From the NCBI GenBank assembly GCA_013415865.1, contig CP058896.1:1035957-1099956 (forward strand): a stretch of 64,000 nucleotides of DNA, in the 5' to 3' direction. Both the position numbers and the translations under genes were made by a program. Origin of the DNA: Methanomassiliicoccales archaeon (lineage in GTDB: Archaea > Thermoplasmatota > Thermoplasmata > Methanomassiliicoccales > UBA472). Under the pieces are notes generated by a model. That model was not told the DNA's origin and did no database searches. It saw only the letters and a list, made by a program, of their open reading frames with translations. How positions within the stretch are numbered: position 1 is the first letter of the stretch; every line of letters begins with the position of its first letter. This document shows positions 26,090 to 33,977 of the stretch, piece by piece.

Positions 26090-26712
26090 TCCTCGCCAAA
26101 TTGACATTCCATATGCCATGCAATCCTGTGGCAAGGCTCAGCAAGGCCACAGGACATACGGTCAAGGTGATGAGATGCGCCCCGTCGTTCGGTGGAGGAG
26201 GACAGGGCCTGATGCGCGTGGACAGCGACGACCTCAGCACCGAGGAGGTCGTCAGAAGGTTAGAGGATGGCGACAGCTCTTTCAAGGTGACGACGGTCTC
26301 TCCAGGGAGGCATATTGTCACTGCAGAGCACCCCTCGTGCGAGGCCTGCAGGGCCCTAATGCACACCCGTTGTTTCCTTGAGGAGGGTCAAGGCGACAAG
26401 GACGGCAGGATGACCTGGACCGTGATCGCCACCGATCAGGAGGAGCTCCGAAAGCTGAAGGGGGAGCTCGAAGCCTCCGGAAGCGAGGTCTCGTTGGAGA
26501 GCGTCAGACATCTGAGGTCCGAGAGGGAGCTCACCCCTCAGCAGGACAAGGTGATCAGGCTGGCGTTCGACCTTGGTTATTATGACATACCTCGCAAGAT
26601 AGACCTGGCCAAGCTCGCGGGCATGCTGGACATCTCAAAGCCCACGCTCGACATCATGCTCAGGAGGGCTCAAAAAAAGATATTGGCCAGCTATCTTCAG
26701 GTAGATGGCTAA
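26086..26712 (+). CDS. HTH_10 (bacterio-opsin activator-like) transcription regulator with Cys motif
   Basis: 208 residues from TTG 26086, which overlaps the DUF134 stop (TTGA) and has AGGAGG about eight bases upstream. The C-terminal HTH_10 domain has the recognisable LTPQQDKVIRLAFDLGYYDIPR start followed by the LAGMLDISKPTLDIMLRRA recognition region. The N-terminal sensor region (1-150) contains CEACRALMHTRC and two earlier cysteines, which could bind a metal ion. Coupling to DUF134 makes a two-regulator unit ahead of the NifX-like and DGC genes. Confidence 0.82.
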   Translation: MILAKLTFHMPCNPVARLSKATGHTVKVMRCAPSFGGGGQGLMRVDSDDLSTEEVVRRLEDGDSSFKVTTVSPGRHIVTAEHPSCEACRALMHTRCFLEEGQGDKDGRMTWTVIATDQEELRKLKGELEASGSEVSLESVRHLRSERELTPQQDKVIRLAFDLGYYDIPRKIDLAKLAGMLDISKPTLDIMLRRAQKKILASYLQVDG

Positions 26713-26715
26713 CAT

Positions 26716-26765
26716 GTTCGCCGAACCTATCATCAGACGGTAGGCGTTCGCCGGCCCTATCGTCA
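26716..26765. repeat. Two 20-bp direct repeats, 30-bp period, before the NifX-like gene
   Basis: GTTCGCCGAACCTATCATCA (26716-26735) and GTTCGCCGGCCCTATCGTCA (26746-26765) match at 17 of 20 positions. The period is 30 bases, close to three helical turns, so two proteins would bind the same DNA face. They fill the only gap inside the cluster, directly upstream of the start at 26782. Confidence 0.55.
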
Positions 26766-26781
26766 ATATCAAGTGAGATGT

Positions 26782-27144
26782 ATGATAATAGCGATATCGA
26801 GCAACGGGCATGGCGGGATGGACGACGATGTTCACGAGCACTTTGGCAGGGCACCGACGTTCACGCTCTATGACACCGAGTCCGGGGCGGTCTGGACGAT
26901 TGAGAATACCGGTGAGCACATGGGCGGGTCCGCGAGGCCGCCACAATTGCTGCAGGCCGAAGGGGTAAGCATCGTGCTGTGCGGGGGCCTGGGCCCGAAG
27001 GCAATAAGGTCCCTGAGGGAGAGGGGCATAGAGGTTTACGTGGGATGCTCGGGCAAGGTCTCGGACGCCTTGGAAAGCTGGTGGAGAGGGCTCCTGGATA
27101 AGGCGGGTCCAGAAAATGCCTGCCGTGAGCACCACCATCATTAA
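26782..27144 (+). CDS. NifX/NafY-like dinitrogenase Fe-Mo cofactor family protein with His tail
   Basis: 120 residues from ATG 26782 (MIIAISSNG); a GTG at 26773 is the longer option. The domain carries DVHEHFGRAPTFTLYD and the GVSIVLCGGLGPKAIRSL block typical of small NifX/NifB-C-terminal-like proteins that bind iron-sulfur or Fe-Mo precursors. The C-terminus ends in CREHHHH, a possible metal-binding tail. No nitrogenase genes are in the window, so a role in generic cluster handling or metal storage is more likely than nitrogen fixation. Confidence 0.85.
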   Translation: MIIAISSNGHGGMDDDVHEHFGRAPTFTLYDTESGAVWTIENTGEHMGGSARPPQLLQAEGVSIVLCGGLGPKAIRSLRERGIEVYVGCSGKVSDALESWWRGLLDKAGPENACREHHHH

Positions 27145-27157
27145 GGAGCGATCGACG

Positions 27158-27556
27158 ATGAGCATGGACAGATATTGGGGCAGGCCGATGACCGTGGAAG
27201 AGAGGGAGCGGCCGAGGCCGACCGTCTTCGCCTGCTCAGGCTCCGCGAACGTAGGACAGCTGGCGAACTCGTGCGCCCTGAGGGCAGAATCAGAAGGGCT
27301 GGCGCTGTTCGCCTGCATCGCCAGCATCGGATGTCATGAGGAGAAGATGCTCGACCTGGCAAGGAGGAGCCCGAAGATAGTGGCCTTGGACGGTTGTCCG
27401 ATCTCCTGCTGCTCCCGCTCGCTGGAACATGCGGGCTTCAGACCTACGGCCAGATATGTCATGACAGACACTGGCCTGATAAAAGATCATTGCAAGCTCC
27501 CGAGCGAGAAGGACATCGAGAGGGCGATGACGGAGGTCCGAAAGCTGTTGCTTTGA
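27158..27556 (+). CDS. DGC-domain putative zinc/metal-binding protein
   Basis: 132 residues from ATG 27158, which has AAGGAG about ten bases upstream; an ATG at 27116 would overlap the previous gene. It belongs to the DGC-domain group, named for the Asp-Gly-Cys motif, here ALDGCPISCCSR. Further cysteines occur in FACSGSANVGQ, NSCAL, FACIAS, IGCHE and DHCK, about nine in all. That is suited to binding zinc or an Fe-S cluster. It is the last gene of the DUF134/HTH_10/NifX cluster. Confidence 0.85.
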   Translation: MSMDRYWGRPMTVEERERPRPTVFACSGSANVGQLANSCALRAESEGLALFACIASIGCHEEKMLDLARRSPKIVALDGCPISCCSRSLEHAGFRPTARYVMTDTGLIKDHCKLPSEKDIERAMTEVRKLLL

Positions 27557-27668
27557 TGCCTTTTTCTGCCATCGGTTCTACAAATAGGACAAACTTTGGT
27601 TCATTTATCACAAGGGGCCAGACATTATGGCCTTTAGGGAAGCATTTTATAGAAGTGCGAGCGAACCA

Positions 27669-27676
27669 TTTAAATA
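27669..27676 (+). promoter_or_regulatory. TATA box of htpX
   Basis: TTTAAATA centred about 35 bases before the ATG at 27708, which leaves a leader of roughly ten bases with GGTGAG before the start codon. This separates htpX transcription from the upstream cluster. Confidence 0.5.
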
Positions 27677-27707
27677 AAACAGGCATCATTGACGCCTTGG
27701 TGAGCAA

Positions 27708-28589
27708 ATGAGCGGAGTCACTGCCAACCTGAGGACATTCTTCATGTTCCTCGTCCTGATAGGCATATTCATGGCCATCGGCTGGCTCGTGGGAGCGTAC
27801 TTCATCGGCAACTGGGTGCTCGGAACGCTGATGTTCCTGATACTGGCCGGCCTGATCAATTTCATCTCGTACTTCTATTCAGCTAAGATAGTGCTCTGGA
27901 GCTACAGGGCTAAGATAGTAAGTGAGGCGGAGTCCCCGAGGCTCCACCGCCTCGTGAGGCAGATAGCAACGATGAACGGCCTGCCCATGCCGAAGATCGC
28001 GGTCATCCCTAGCCAGAACCCCAACGCCTTCGCCACTGGCAGGAACCCCAAGAACGCGGTCGTCGCGGCGACCGAGGGCATCATGCGGCTGCTCGACGAC
28101 AACGAGCTGCAGGGCGTCCTGGCACACGAGATGGCACATGTGAGGAACAGGGACATACTCGTCATGAGCGTCGCCGCCACCGTCGCAGGCGCGATATCCT
28201 TCGCGGCAAGGATGGCCTTCTGGGGCTCGTTGTTCAGCGGAGGGAACCGCAACAATGGGAACATCATCGTCCTGATGATAGTCGCGATAACGGCGCCGAT
28301 AGCCGCAATGCTGTTGCAGCTGGCGATATCCAGGTCCAGGGAGTACAAGGCCGATGCCGAAGGGGCGATGCTGATAGGCAAGCCGTTGTATCTGGCAAGG
28401 GCGCTGGAAAAGCTGGAGGCGGGCGCGAGGCAATATCCGATGCAGCTCGGCAGCCCCACATCGAGCTCCCTGTTCATCGTCAACCCCTTCAAGGGAGGCG
28501 CGCTGGTCAGCATCTTCTCCACGCATCCGCCGGTGCAGGAGCGCATCCGCAGGCTCAAAGCGATGGCGAACAAGATGGGCCAGTACTAA
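27708..28589 (+). CDS. htpX: HtpX-type membrane zinc metalloprotease
   Basis: 293-residue M48B protease for quality control of membrane proteins. Two N-terminal spans (about 11-31 and 37-57) are followed by the zinc site HEMAHVRNRD at about residues 140-149, two further hydrophobic segments (about 152-172 and 187-207), and the third ligand in SREYKADAEGA. Length is normal for archaeal HtpX. Confidence 0.94.
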   Translation: MSGVTANLRTFFMFLVLIGIFMAIGWLVGAYFIGNWVLGTLMFLILAGLINFISYFYSAKIVLWSYRAKIVSEAESPRLHRLVRQIATMNGLPMPKIAVIPSQNPNAFATGRNPKNAVVAATEGIMRLLDDNELQGVLAHEMAHVRNRDILVMSVAATVAGAISFAARMAFWGSLFSGGNRNNGNIIVLMIVAITAPIAAMLLQLAISRSREYKADAEGAMLIGKPLYLARALEKLEAGARQYPMQLGSPTSSSLFIVNPFKGGALVSIFSTHPPVQERIRRLKAMANKMGQY

Positions 28590-28620
28590 ACCTCTTATCT
28601 AAAACCTCTTGTCTTTTTGA

Positions 28621-29130
28621 TCATTCATCGTCCTCGGCAGCCCCTTCGAGCGTGAAATGGACGCTCGCCAATTTCATTCCATATTGCACGCTCCTCACGG
28701 TCATGTCCACCTCTTTGGAAGGGCCGCTCATGTCCGAGATGACCACCACGGAGTCGCCGCGGTCGCAGAGGCCGTTGCCGTTCGCATCATCGATGTAGAC
28801 GACCATCCCATCGATATGCCACGCAGCATCTATGCCTATGAGCCTGTCCAGCGACACCTTCGAGATATGACCATCGATCTCCAGTTCAAAAGCCGAGAAC
28901 GGCGTCCCGACCTTGGAATCGATCATGACCTTGTACCTGCCTTCGACAGAGGAGTCCTTGACCACCGGGCCCAGCTCGACATAATATGGAAGACCATCGT
29001 TGACATGCGGGTCGTTGTAGCTGAGCACGATGAGACCTATCATCACCGCCCCGGCCAATGATACCACAGTAAGGACGACCCAAAGCCCGAAGGACTCGGC
29101 CTTCCTGTCAATGATGGGACCTTTCCTCAA
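28621..29130 (-). CDS. Membrane-anchored secreted protein with Ca-binding-like loop
   Basis: 169 residues from TTG 29130, preceded by GAAGAGG. One hydrophobic helix at about 14-36 is followed by an extracellular beta-rich domain. DDANGNGLCDRGD near residue 125 resembles the calcium loop of dockerin or EF-hand type repeats. The tail is acidic (AAEDDE). No specific family recognised; it could be a pilin-like or signal-anchored surface protein. It is convergent with htpX. Confidence 0.7.
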   Translation of the reverse strand: MRKGPIIDRKAESFGLWVVLTVVSLAGAVMIGLIVLSYNDPHVNDGLPYYVELGPVVKDSSVEGRYKVMIDSKVGTPFSAFELEIDGHISKVSLDRLIGIDAAWHIDGMVVYIDDANGNGLCDRGDSVVVISDMSGPSKEVDMTVRSVQYGMKLASVHFTLEGAAEDDE

Positions 29131-29198
29131 CCTCTTCCCCAGAATTTATTGCATATATCAGAATAAATAACATTCTATTTTATTCACGATGTAGAAGT

Positions 29199-29879
29199 TC
29201 ATTTTAATATCATCATGTCCTCGAGGCGATGTCTCCGTATGAACTCCATCCCCTGCCTGATGTTGACGACCTCGTCGATGCGCCTGTGGGTGTCGGTCCC
29301 TATCGACAGCATCACCTTCCCACCGAACGCCTTGAAGAACCTCTCCCCCAGCTCGTAGAAGTGAAGGCCGTTCCTGACGTAATAGTCGGAGGTGCTCACC
29401 TCCACGAACAGGTCCAGCTCCCTGAGCTTGTCCGCGACTGCCCCAGGGTCGGCATTAGGGAATATCCTGTCGACGTCCCAATGGCACAGCCCACAGGGTA
29501 TGTTGAGCCTGCTCCTGACGTCCTTGAGCTCGTCCAGCGACATCCCCCCATGCATGCGGTCATGCGCGTACTCGAAAAGGACGATGTCAAGCTCGTTCAG
29601 CATGTCGTAAGGCAGCCTGTCATGGTCGCATCTTTCGGGGTTGGTGTCGATCTCCACCCCCGCGACCACATTGATGCGTCCCTGGTACATCATCTTGAGC
29701 GCCCTGAGGTTCCTCAGGTACCTGGGGAACGTCTCCCTGGTCAGGGGGTCGTCGAGCTTGCTCGTCTCGAAGTGGTCCGTGACAGCTATGTGCCTCAGCC
29801 CGCCCTGCCAGGCCCTCAGCACCACGTCCTCCGGCAGAAAGGAGCCGTCCGAATATATGGTGTGGGTATGAAGGTTCAT
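29199..29879 (-). CDS. PHP-domain phosphoesterase
   Basis: 226 residues from ATG 29879, whose start overlaps the stop of the upstream gene (ATGA) and has AGGT seven bases before it. PHP metal-binding residues are visible in MNLHTHTIYSDG, HIAVTDHFETS, VVAGVEIDTN, LCHWDVDRI and LSIGTDTHRR. Such proteins hydrolyse phosphate esters such as histidinol phosphate or trinucleotide ends. Coupling to HPS-RraA suggests a sugar-phosphate role, which is inference. Confidence 0.85.
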   Translation of the reverse strand: MNLHTHTIYSDGSFLPEDVVLRAWQGGLRHIAVTDHFETSKLDDPLTRETFPRYLRNLRALKMMYQGRINVVAGVEIDTNPERCDHDRLPYDMLNELDIVLFEYAHDRMHGGMSLDELKDVRSRLNIPCGLCHWDVDRIFPNADPGAVADKLRELDLFVEVSTSDYYVRNGLHFYELGERFFKAFGGKVMLSIGTDTHRRIDEVVNIRQGMEFIRRHRLEDMMILK

Positions 29880-31174
29880 CAGCGGACCTGTTCCCATTTC
29901 TCCAGCTCCTGGACGCTCGAGAGGGTGCGCCCCCTCTTGATCTCCTCCCTTATACGGTTCTCGCGCTCCATCACGTCCACCGCGCGGTTGGCGACCTCGA
30001 CGGCGCTCTCCTGCGGGACCACGATGAGGCCGTTCTCGTCCCCTATTATCCAATCTCCCGTCCTGACATGCTGTCCGCCGCAGTTTATCTCCTGCCCGAT
30101 GCCCCCATAGCCTTTCGGCTCGCCAGCATGCGGGGAGACATGGCGCGTGAATATGGGGAAGCCCATATCGATGATGGAATCGATGTCCCTTCCCGCGCCA
30201 TCGATGACCACGCCTGCCACCCCCGCCACCTTGGCGCTCCAGGAGGCCAGCTCCCCCCAGACGGCCACGTCGCTCCCGCCAGCGTCGATGACTATGACGT
30301 CGCCCTTCTGTGCGTGGTCTATCGCCTCCACCGGCTTCGCCCAGTCGCCCTTGGAGGTCTGGACCGTCAATGCCCTGCCGCACATCTTCGTGCCGTGAGG
30401 GTTCCTCATGACCAGGCCGGTCATCACGCCCCTCTTGTGTTGGGCGTCGGCGATGTTCGGAGTCGAGACCTTCGAGAACGCCTCGAAGAGCTCGTCCTGC
30501 GAGTACTTCTTCTCGAAAGAGGCGGAGATGTTCCGCTGCTCCTCCATCGCCATCTTCATCTTCCTGGCGGCCTCGGTCACATCGTCCGTCTTGATGATGC
30601 CGCCGCCTACGATGATTATCGTGGCCCCTGCCCTGAGCACGTCCGCCACGCTCTCGGAGGTTATGCCCCCGGCGACGGCCACTGGCAATTTCACCGCATC
30701 GACCACCTGTCTCACAAGGTCTTCGACCCTTACATTGCCCTTCATCTGCTCATCGATGCCTGTATGGAGGCAGACATATCCTGCGCCGAGAGCCTCGCAT
30801 CTCTTGGCCCGGGACACCTTGTCCTCGACGTTCATGAGGTCGACCATGATCTTCGAGCCGTACCGCTTGGCCACCGCCACCGACTCGGAAATGGTGGAGT
30901 CGTCGGCAAGCCCCATCACCGTTATGACATCGGCCCCGGCCTTCGCGGCTATCTCGACTTCGAACCCCCCGACGTCCATGGTCTTCATGTCCGCCACGAC
31001 GGTGTAGCCTGGATAGGCCTTTTTGATGGCCCGGATGGCCTCGGCCCCCTCGCTCTTTATGAGAGGCGTCCCGACCTCTATCCAATCCGCGCCCCCGTTC
31101 ACGGCCTCCTTCGAGATCTCCAGCGCCCTCTTGAGATGCATCAGGTCAAGGGCGACCTGCAGTACGGGCTTCAT
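29879..31174 (-). CDS. 3-hexulose-6-phosphate synthase fused to RraA-like domain
   Basis: Two-domain protein of 431 residues. Residues 1-205 form an OMP-decarboxylase-like barrel with the HPS signatures VALDLMHLKRAL, DMKTMDVGGFEVE, CLHTGIDEQ and AVAGGITSE. Residues 225-410 form an RraA/demethylmenaquinone-methyltransferase-like domain (NIADAQHKRG, VIDGAGRDID). In archaea HPS runs the ribulose monophosphate route, which makes ribulose 5-phosphate and formaldehyde from hexulose 6-phosphate and so replaces the oxidative pentose pathway. The same fusion is known in other archaea. The isomerase partner (PHI) is not fused here and is not in the window. Confidence 0.9.
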   Translation of the reverse strand: MKPVLQVALDLMHLKRALEISKEAVNGGADWIEVGTPLIKSEGAEAIRAIKKAYPGYTVVADMKTMDVGGFEVEIAAKAGADVITVMGLADDSTISESVAVAKRYGSKIMVDLMNVEDKVSRAKRCEALGAGYVCLHTGIDEQMKGNVRVEDLVRQVVDAVKLPVAVAGGITSESVADVLRAGATIIIVGGGIIKTDDVTEAARKMKMAMEEQRNISASFEKKYSQDELFEAFSKVSTPNIADAQHKRGVMTGLVMRNPHGTKMCGRALTVQTSKGDWAKPVEAIDHAQKGDVIVIDAGGSDVAVWGELASWSAKVAGVAGVVIDGAGRDIDSIIDMGFPIFTRHVSPHAGEPKGYGGIGQEINCGGQHVRTGDWIIGDENGLIVVPQESAVEVANRAVDVMERENRIREEIKRGRTLSSVQELEKWEQVR

Positions 31175-31255
31175 GGTAGTGCAGTTCTCGCCCCCCGATA
31201 ATATTGTTTCGCTAGAACATCTAAGGCTCGCAAAACGATATAAGACCTGAAGGGC

Positions 31256-31993
31256 ATGCGCAACGCAATGGCAGCGGCGCGCATCCTCTTTGAAAAAAGA
31301 TGTCCGAGCGGTATCGAGGACCTCGACAAGATCATCGGAGGCGGCTTTCCCCTGGGCGGGACCGTGAACGTAGCTGGAGGATGCGGGTGCGGGAAGACCA
31401 CGCTGGCAGTGGAGTTCCTCGTCAGAGGGGCGCTGATGGGTGAGAAAGGAGTCTATATTGCGACTACCTGCTCGCCCCTTAAGGCCTTCAAGGGGACCGT
31501 GAGGCTGTGCGTATTCGATGACAGGATGATCGATGACAAGACCATCCGCCTGGTCGACATCGAGGACATCATGGGGAAGGTCCCTCAGCCTAGGAGGCCC
31601 CTCGGAAGGAACGCGGCACTGGATCTCCTGAACGCCATCGAGAACATCATCGTGAAGAACGGGGCGAAGAGGCTGGTCATAGACCCTATAACCCCGATGT
31701 TGATGGACATGGAGCCGGGCGTGGAGCGGGACTTCATGAAGGTCTTGAATGACTCCATGTCAAAGAAGGAATGCACCACGGTCATAGTGTCCTCGGGTCC
31801 CGAGGACGCCATCGGGCCGCTGAGCGCCGATGGGAGGATCCTCATGGAGGATTTCGAGAGGGACGGGGACTTCATAAGGGTGCTCCAGGTGCAGAAGATG
31901 GCGGGGGCGCAGCATTCCAGGGCAAGGTACGCGTTCGACATCACCTCGTGCGGGATCCTTATGACCCCGCTCATGAAAGGGAGCGGTCAGTGA
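31256..31993 (+). CDS. KaiC/RadA-like RecA-superfamily ATPase
   Basis: 245 residues, single RecA-type domain. Walker A is GGCGCGKTT after the typical GIEDLDKIIGGGFPLGG lead-in, and Walker B is RLVIDPITPML. Family members act as signalling or motility ATPases (KaiC, FlaH/ArlH). The first ATG is 31256. GATATAAG (31237-31244) is centred 27 bases before the in-frame ATG at 31268, so a leaderless start there is possible. The next gene overlaps its stop by one base and encodes a similar but Walker-A-less protein. Confidence 0.85.
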   Translation: MRNAMAAARILFEKRCPSGIEDLDKIIGGGFPLGGTVNVAGGCGCGKTTLAVEFLVRGALMGEKGVYIATTCSPLKAFKGTVRLCVFDDRMIDDKTIRLVDIEDIMGKVPQPRRPLGRNAALDLLNAIENIIVKNGAKRLVIDPITPMLMDMEPGVERDFMKVLNDSMSKKECTTVIVSSGPEDAIGPLSADGRILMEDFERDGDFIRVLQVQKMAGAQHSRARYAFDITSCGILMTPLMKGSGQ

Positions 31994-32574
31994 TGGCAAA
32001 GGAAGCGGCCGAGACCGTGATGGAAAAGCTCGACGAGGTCGGGCCATCTGTCGCGGTGACATTCCTGATGGGCCCGGAGAGCTACTTCGAGGTGATCTCG
32101 GGCCTGGTGGACAACTTCTGCAGGAAGAACGACCTCGACTGCATCTATGTTGCGGTCTCCGTGCCTGCCAGGACGATAATGGGAGCGTTCGACTCGCTCG
32201 AGATCGACAGAGGCCACGTGAGGTTCGTCGACTGCATCTCCTACGCGACGATGCAGAGCGTCGATTCCGAGGAGATATCCTTCGTCGAGAGCCCCTCGAT
32301 GCTGGAGACGATAATATTGCGCGTGAGATACCTGTTCAGGAAGTTCGACGACGGTAAGAGGAAGGTCGTCATAATAGATTCCGCCAACGCGCTGTCCATG
32401 CACAATGATGTGAGGATGCTGACCGGGTTCATCCATGTGCTGATGACAGCATTGAAGGAAAAGGAGGCGTACCCCGTCATACTTGGCCTGGGGGACCAGC
32501 TGAGGCCCGAGGTGAAGGAGATGCTCGGGCTGCTGAGCGACCAGGTCGTGGACGTACCGAAGAGCGGGGAGTGA
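31993..32574 (+). CDS. Degenerate RecA-like partner of the KaiC-like ATPase
   Basis: 193 residues from ATG 31993, overlapping the previous stop (TGATG). The fold pattern parallels the upstream ATPase. The Walker A position reads FLMGPESYFEVI without GKT, while a Walker-B-like strand KVVIIDSANAL remains. It therefore probably does not hydrolyse ATP and may be a regulatory partner. It is intact, not a pseudogene. Its neighbour 195 bases downstream is a type IV pilin. Confidence 0.72.
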   Translation: MAKEAAETVMEKLDEVGPSVAVTFLMGPESYFEVISGLVDNFCRKNDLDCIYVAVSVPARTIMGAFDSLEIDRGHVRFVDCISYATMQSVDSEEISFVESPSMLETIILRVRYLFRKFDDGKRKVVIIDSANALSMHNDVRMLTGFIHVLMTALKEKEAYPVILGLGDQLRPEVKEMLGLLSDQVVDVPKSGE

Positions 32575-32700
32575 GATAACCGGGGGAGCACTTTCCTATC
32601 AATAAATATGAGGACCTGACGATAGTTCGGATTTTGATAATGTTAGAATAAGGCCAGGAGGGCTATATTTTTACATTTTATTATTGATAATAACACCGAG

Positions 32701-32711
32701 ATAAATATATA
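32701..32711 (+). promoter_or_regulatory. Pilin promoter (TATA) and strong ribosome-binding site
   Basis: ATAAATATATA lies in an AT-rich block and predicts transcription from about 32732. The leader has a small CTCAG/CTGAG hairpin and GAGGAGGA (32753-32760), ten bases before the ATG at 32770, which suggests strong translation. The rest of the gap 32575-32769 holds nothing else recognisable. Confidence 0.6.
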
Positions 32712-32769
32712 CATCCTAAGAAAATATCACGTTCACTCAGGGCATCCGCTCTGAGGAGGACTGAACAAT

Positions 32770-33210
32770 ATGAAGACATGGAACATGAGAAAGAAGAAGG
32801 AGGCCGTTTCACCGGTCATCGCAACCATTTTGATGGTCGCCATCACCGTGGTCCTGGCGGCAGTTCTGTACGTCATGGTCATGGGATTTGGTGGGGATCA
32901 GGATCAGACGCCGTCTGGAACATTTGACGACACCCTGTTGTCTACAAACCAAGACGGTTCCAGGACATATAGGATAACTCTAATCGCTATTAGCGATGAC
33001 ATCCCTATTGCTGATACTGAACTGGCCGTTGTTGGTGCAACAGGAACAATCCCAACAGCATTAACTTCGGCAATAGCCGGTTCTACGAACGTTGGAGCTG
33101 GGGACTATGCTGATGTTACGATAGCTGCTGGCGATACGGCAACCATAACCCTCAGGGATAAAAATAACGGTAATGCGATTGCTTCAATTACCATATCTGT
33201 CCCAGCATAA
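32770..33210 (+). CDS. Archaeal type IV pilin
   Basis: 146-residue pilin of the archaeal Pilin_N (DUF1628) type. The class III signal is RKKKEAVSPVIATILMV, with cleavage by the prepilin peptidase expected before VSPV. A hydrophobic assembly helix follows and then a Thr/Ala/Ser-rich beta-domain low in charge. It is preceded by a strong promoter and SD and followed by a clear terminator, so it is expressed as a single, probably abundant, transcript. Composition is more AT-rich than its neighbours. Confidence 0.9.
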   Translation: MKTWNMRKKKEAVSPVIATILMVAITVVLAAVLYVMVMGFGGDQDQTPSGTFDDTLLSTNQDGSRTYRITLIAISDDIPIADTELAVVGATGTIPTALTSAIAGSTNVGAGDYADVTIAAGDTATITLRDKNNGNAIASITISVPA

Positions 33211-33227
33211 AGAAATCATTTAATTTC

Positions 33228-33256
33228 CAGTGATCCAACGGGTCACTGATTTTTTC
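33228..33256 (+). terminator. Transcription terminator after the pilin gene
   Basis: CAGTGATCC-AACG-GGTCACTG forms an eight-pair hairpin with a single bulged T, followed by ATTTTTTC. It sits 18 bases after the pilin stop codon. Confidence 0.65.
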
Positions 33257-33554
33257 TTATATTTGTGACCACTCAGCTCGCCCGTCTCTCTTCACCAGAT
33301 CAGAGCTGGGTTCATCATCACGGTGGCATACTGAATAACATGGACCAAGGAAATAAACCTATCCCAAGGCCCCCAACAATTTTTAGAACATCCTTTCAAC
33401 TACTATTTTATTAGTAGAATTCATGAAAAAGATTATGTTTCTGTAGGAAATGGCCATTGTGACAATTTTCCTTATTGCCTTATACCCTATACAAGTGCAT
33501 ATGGTAATTCGGAAATGCCACCTCACAATTCAAAGATCATCTGGGGGAAGTCAA
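33257..33554. other. AT-rich intergenic region with no gene
   Basis: About 300 bases between the pilin terminator and the ArsC-like gene. It contains the second 18-bp palindrome at 33400-33417 and TATA-like TTATACCC near 33479. A reading frame upstream of and in phase with the ArsC-like gene (from ATG 33450) has poor codon character and is more likely leader sequence than protein. Confidence 0.6.
33400..33417. repeat. 18-bp palindromic element, copy 2
   Basis: CTACTATTTTATTAGTAG is the exact reverse complement of the element at 12817-12834 in the candidate origin. It stands alone in intergenic DNA between the pilin terminator and the ArsC-like gene. Confidence 0.6.
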
Positions 33555-33977
33555 ATGGCCAAGAGCAAACAGACCATACTCTTCATCTGTCAGGGCAACA
33601 ACGCCAGGTCGTTGATGGCGGAAGGCCTTGTCAATCACCTCTTCAAAGACCGATACGAGGCGTTCAGCGCGGGCACGCAACCTTCCAAGGTCGACCCCCT
33701 TGCCGTCAAGGTGATGAAGGAGATAGGGATCGACATCACCAAAGCGAGGTCGAAGAACGTTGATACCTACTATGGCAAGCCCTTCGATTACGTCGTCACG
33801 CTCTGCGATGAAGCTGAGGAAGAATGCTCTTTCTTCATACAGGGGAAGGACTACATCCATGAGAGCTTCCCTGACCCTACAAAGCTCGAGGGCAGCGAGG
33901 AGAAGGTCATCTCTGACTATCGCAAGGTCAGGGACGGGATCAGGGCGTTCGTCAAAGAGACCTTCGGAGGAAGATGA
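33555..33977 (+). CDS. Low-molecular-weight phosphatase/arsenate reductase family protein
   Basis: 140 residues from ATG 33555, with GGGGGAAG upstream. The active-site P-loop CQGNNARS fits Cx2N-x2-RS of thioredoxin-type ArsC proteins, and FPDPTKLEGSEE holds the general-acid Asp region. TLCDEAEEEC supplies the further cysteines expected for the arsenate reductase disulfide relay. It could detoxify arsenate or be a protein phosphatase. No ars transporter or regulator is nearby. Its stop overlaps the Tsr3 start (ATGA). Confidence 0.82.
   Translation: MAKSKQTILFICQGNNARSLMAEGLVNHLFKDRYEAFSAGTQPSKVDPLAVKVMKEIGIDITKARSKNVDTYYGKPFDYVVTLCDEAEEECSFFIQGKDYIHESFPDPTKLEGSEEKVISDYRKVRDGIRAFVKETFGGR

Noticed and set aside
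29880-30383. N-terminal extension of the PHP ORF to 30383
   Set aside because: The extra part is Gly/Arg-rich and overlaps the HPS-RraA coding sequence in another frame; the family start matches ATG 29879.
30068-31201. 377-residue plus-strand ORF
   Set aside because: Shadow of the HPS-RraA gene; low-complexity His/Arg/Leu composition typical of a wrong frame.
31993-32574. Pseudogene call for the Walker-less RecA-like protein
   Set aside because: The frame is intact, overlaps its partner by the usual TGATG and keeps a regular hydrophobic pattern; loss of Walker A looks like specialisation.
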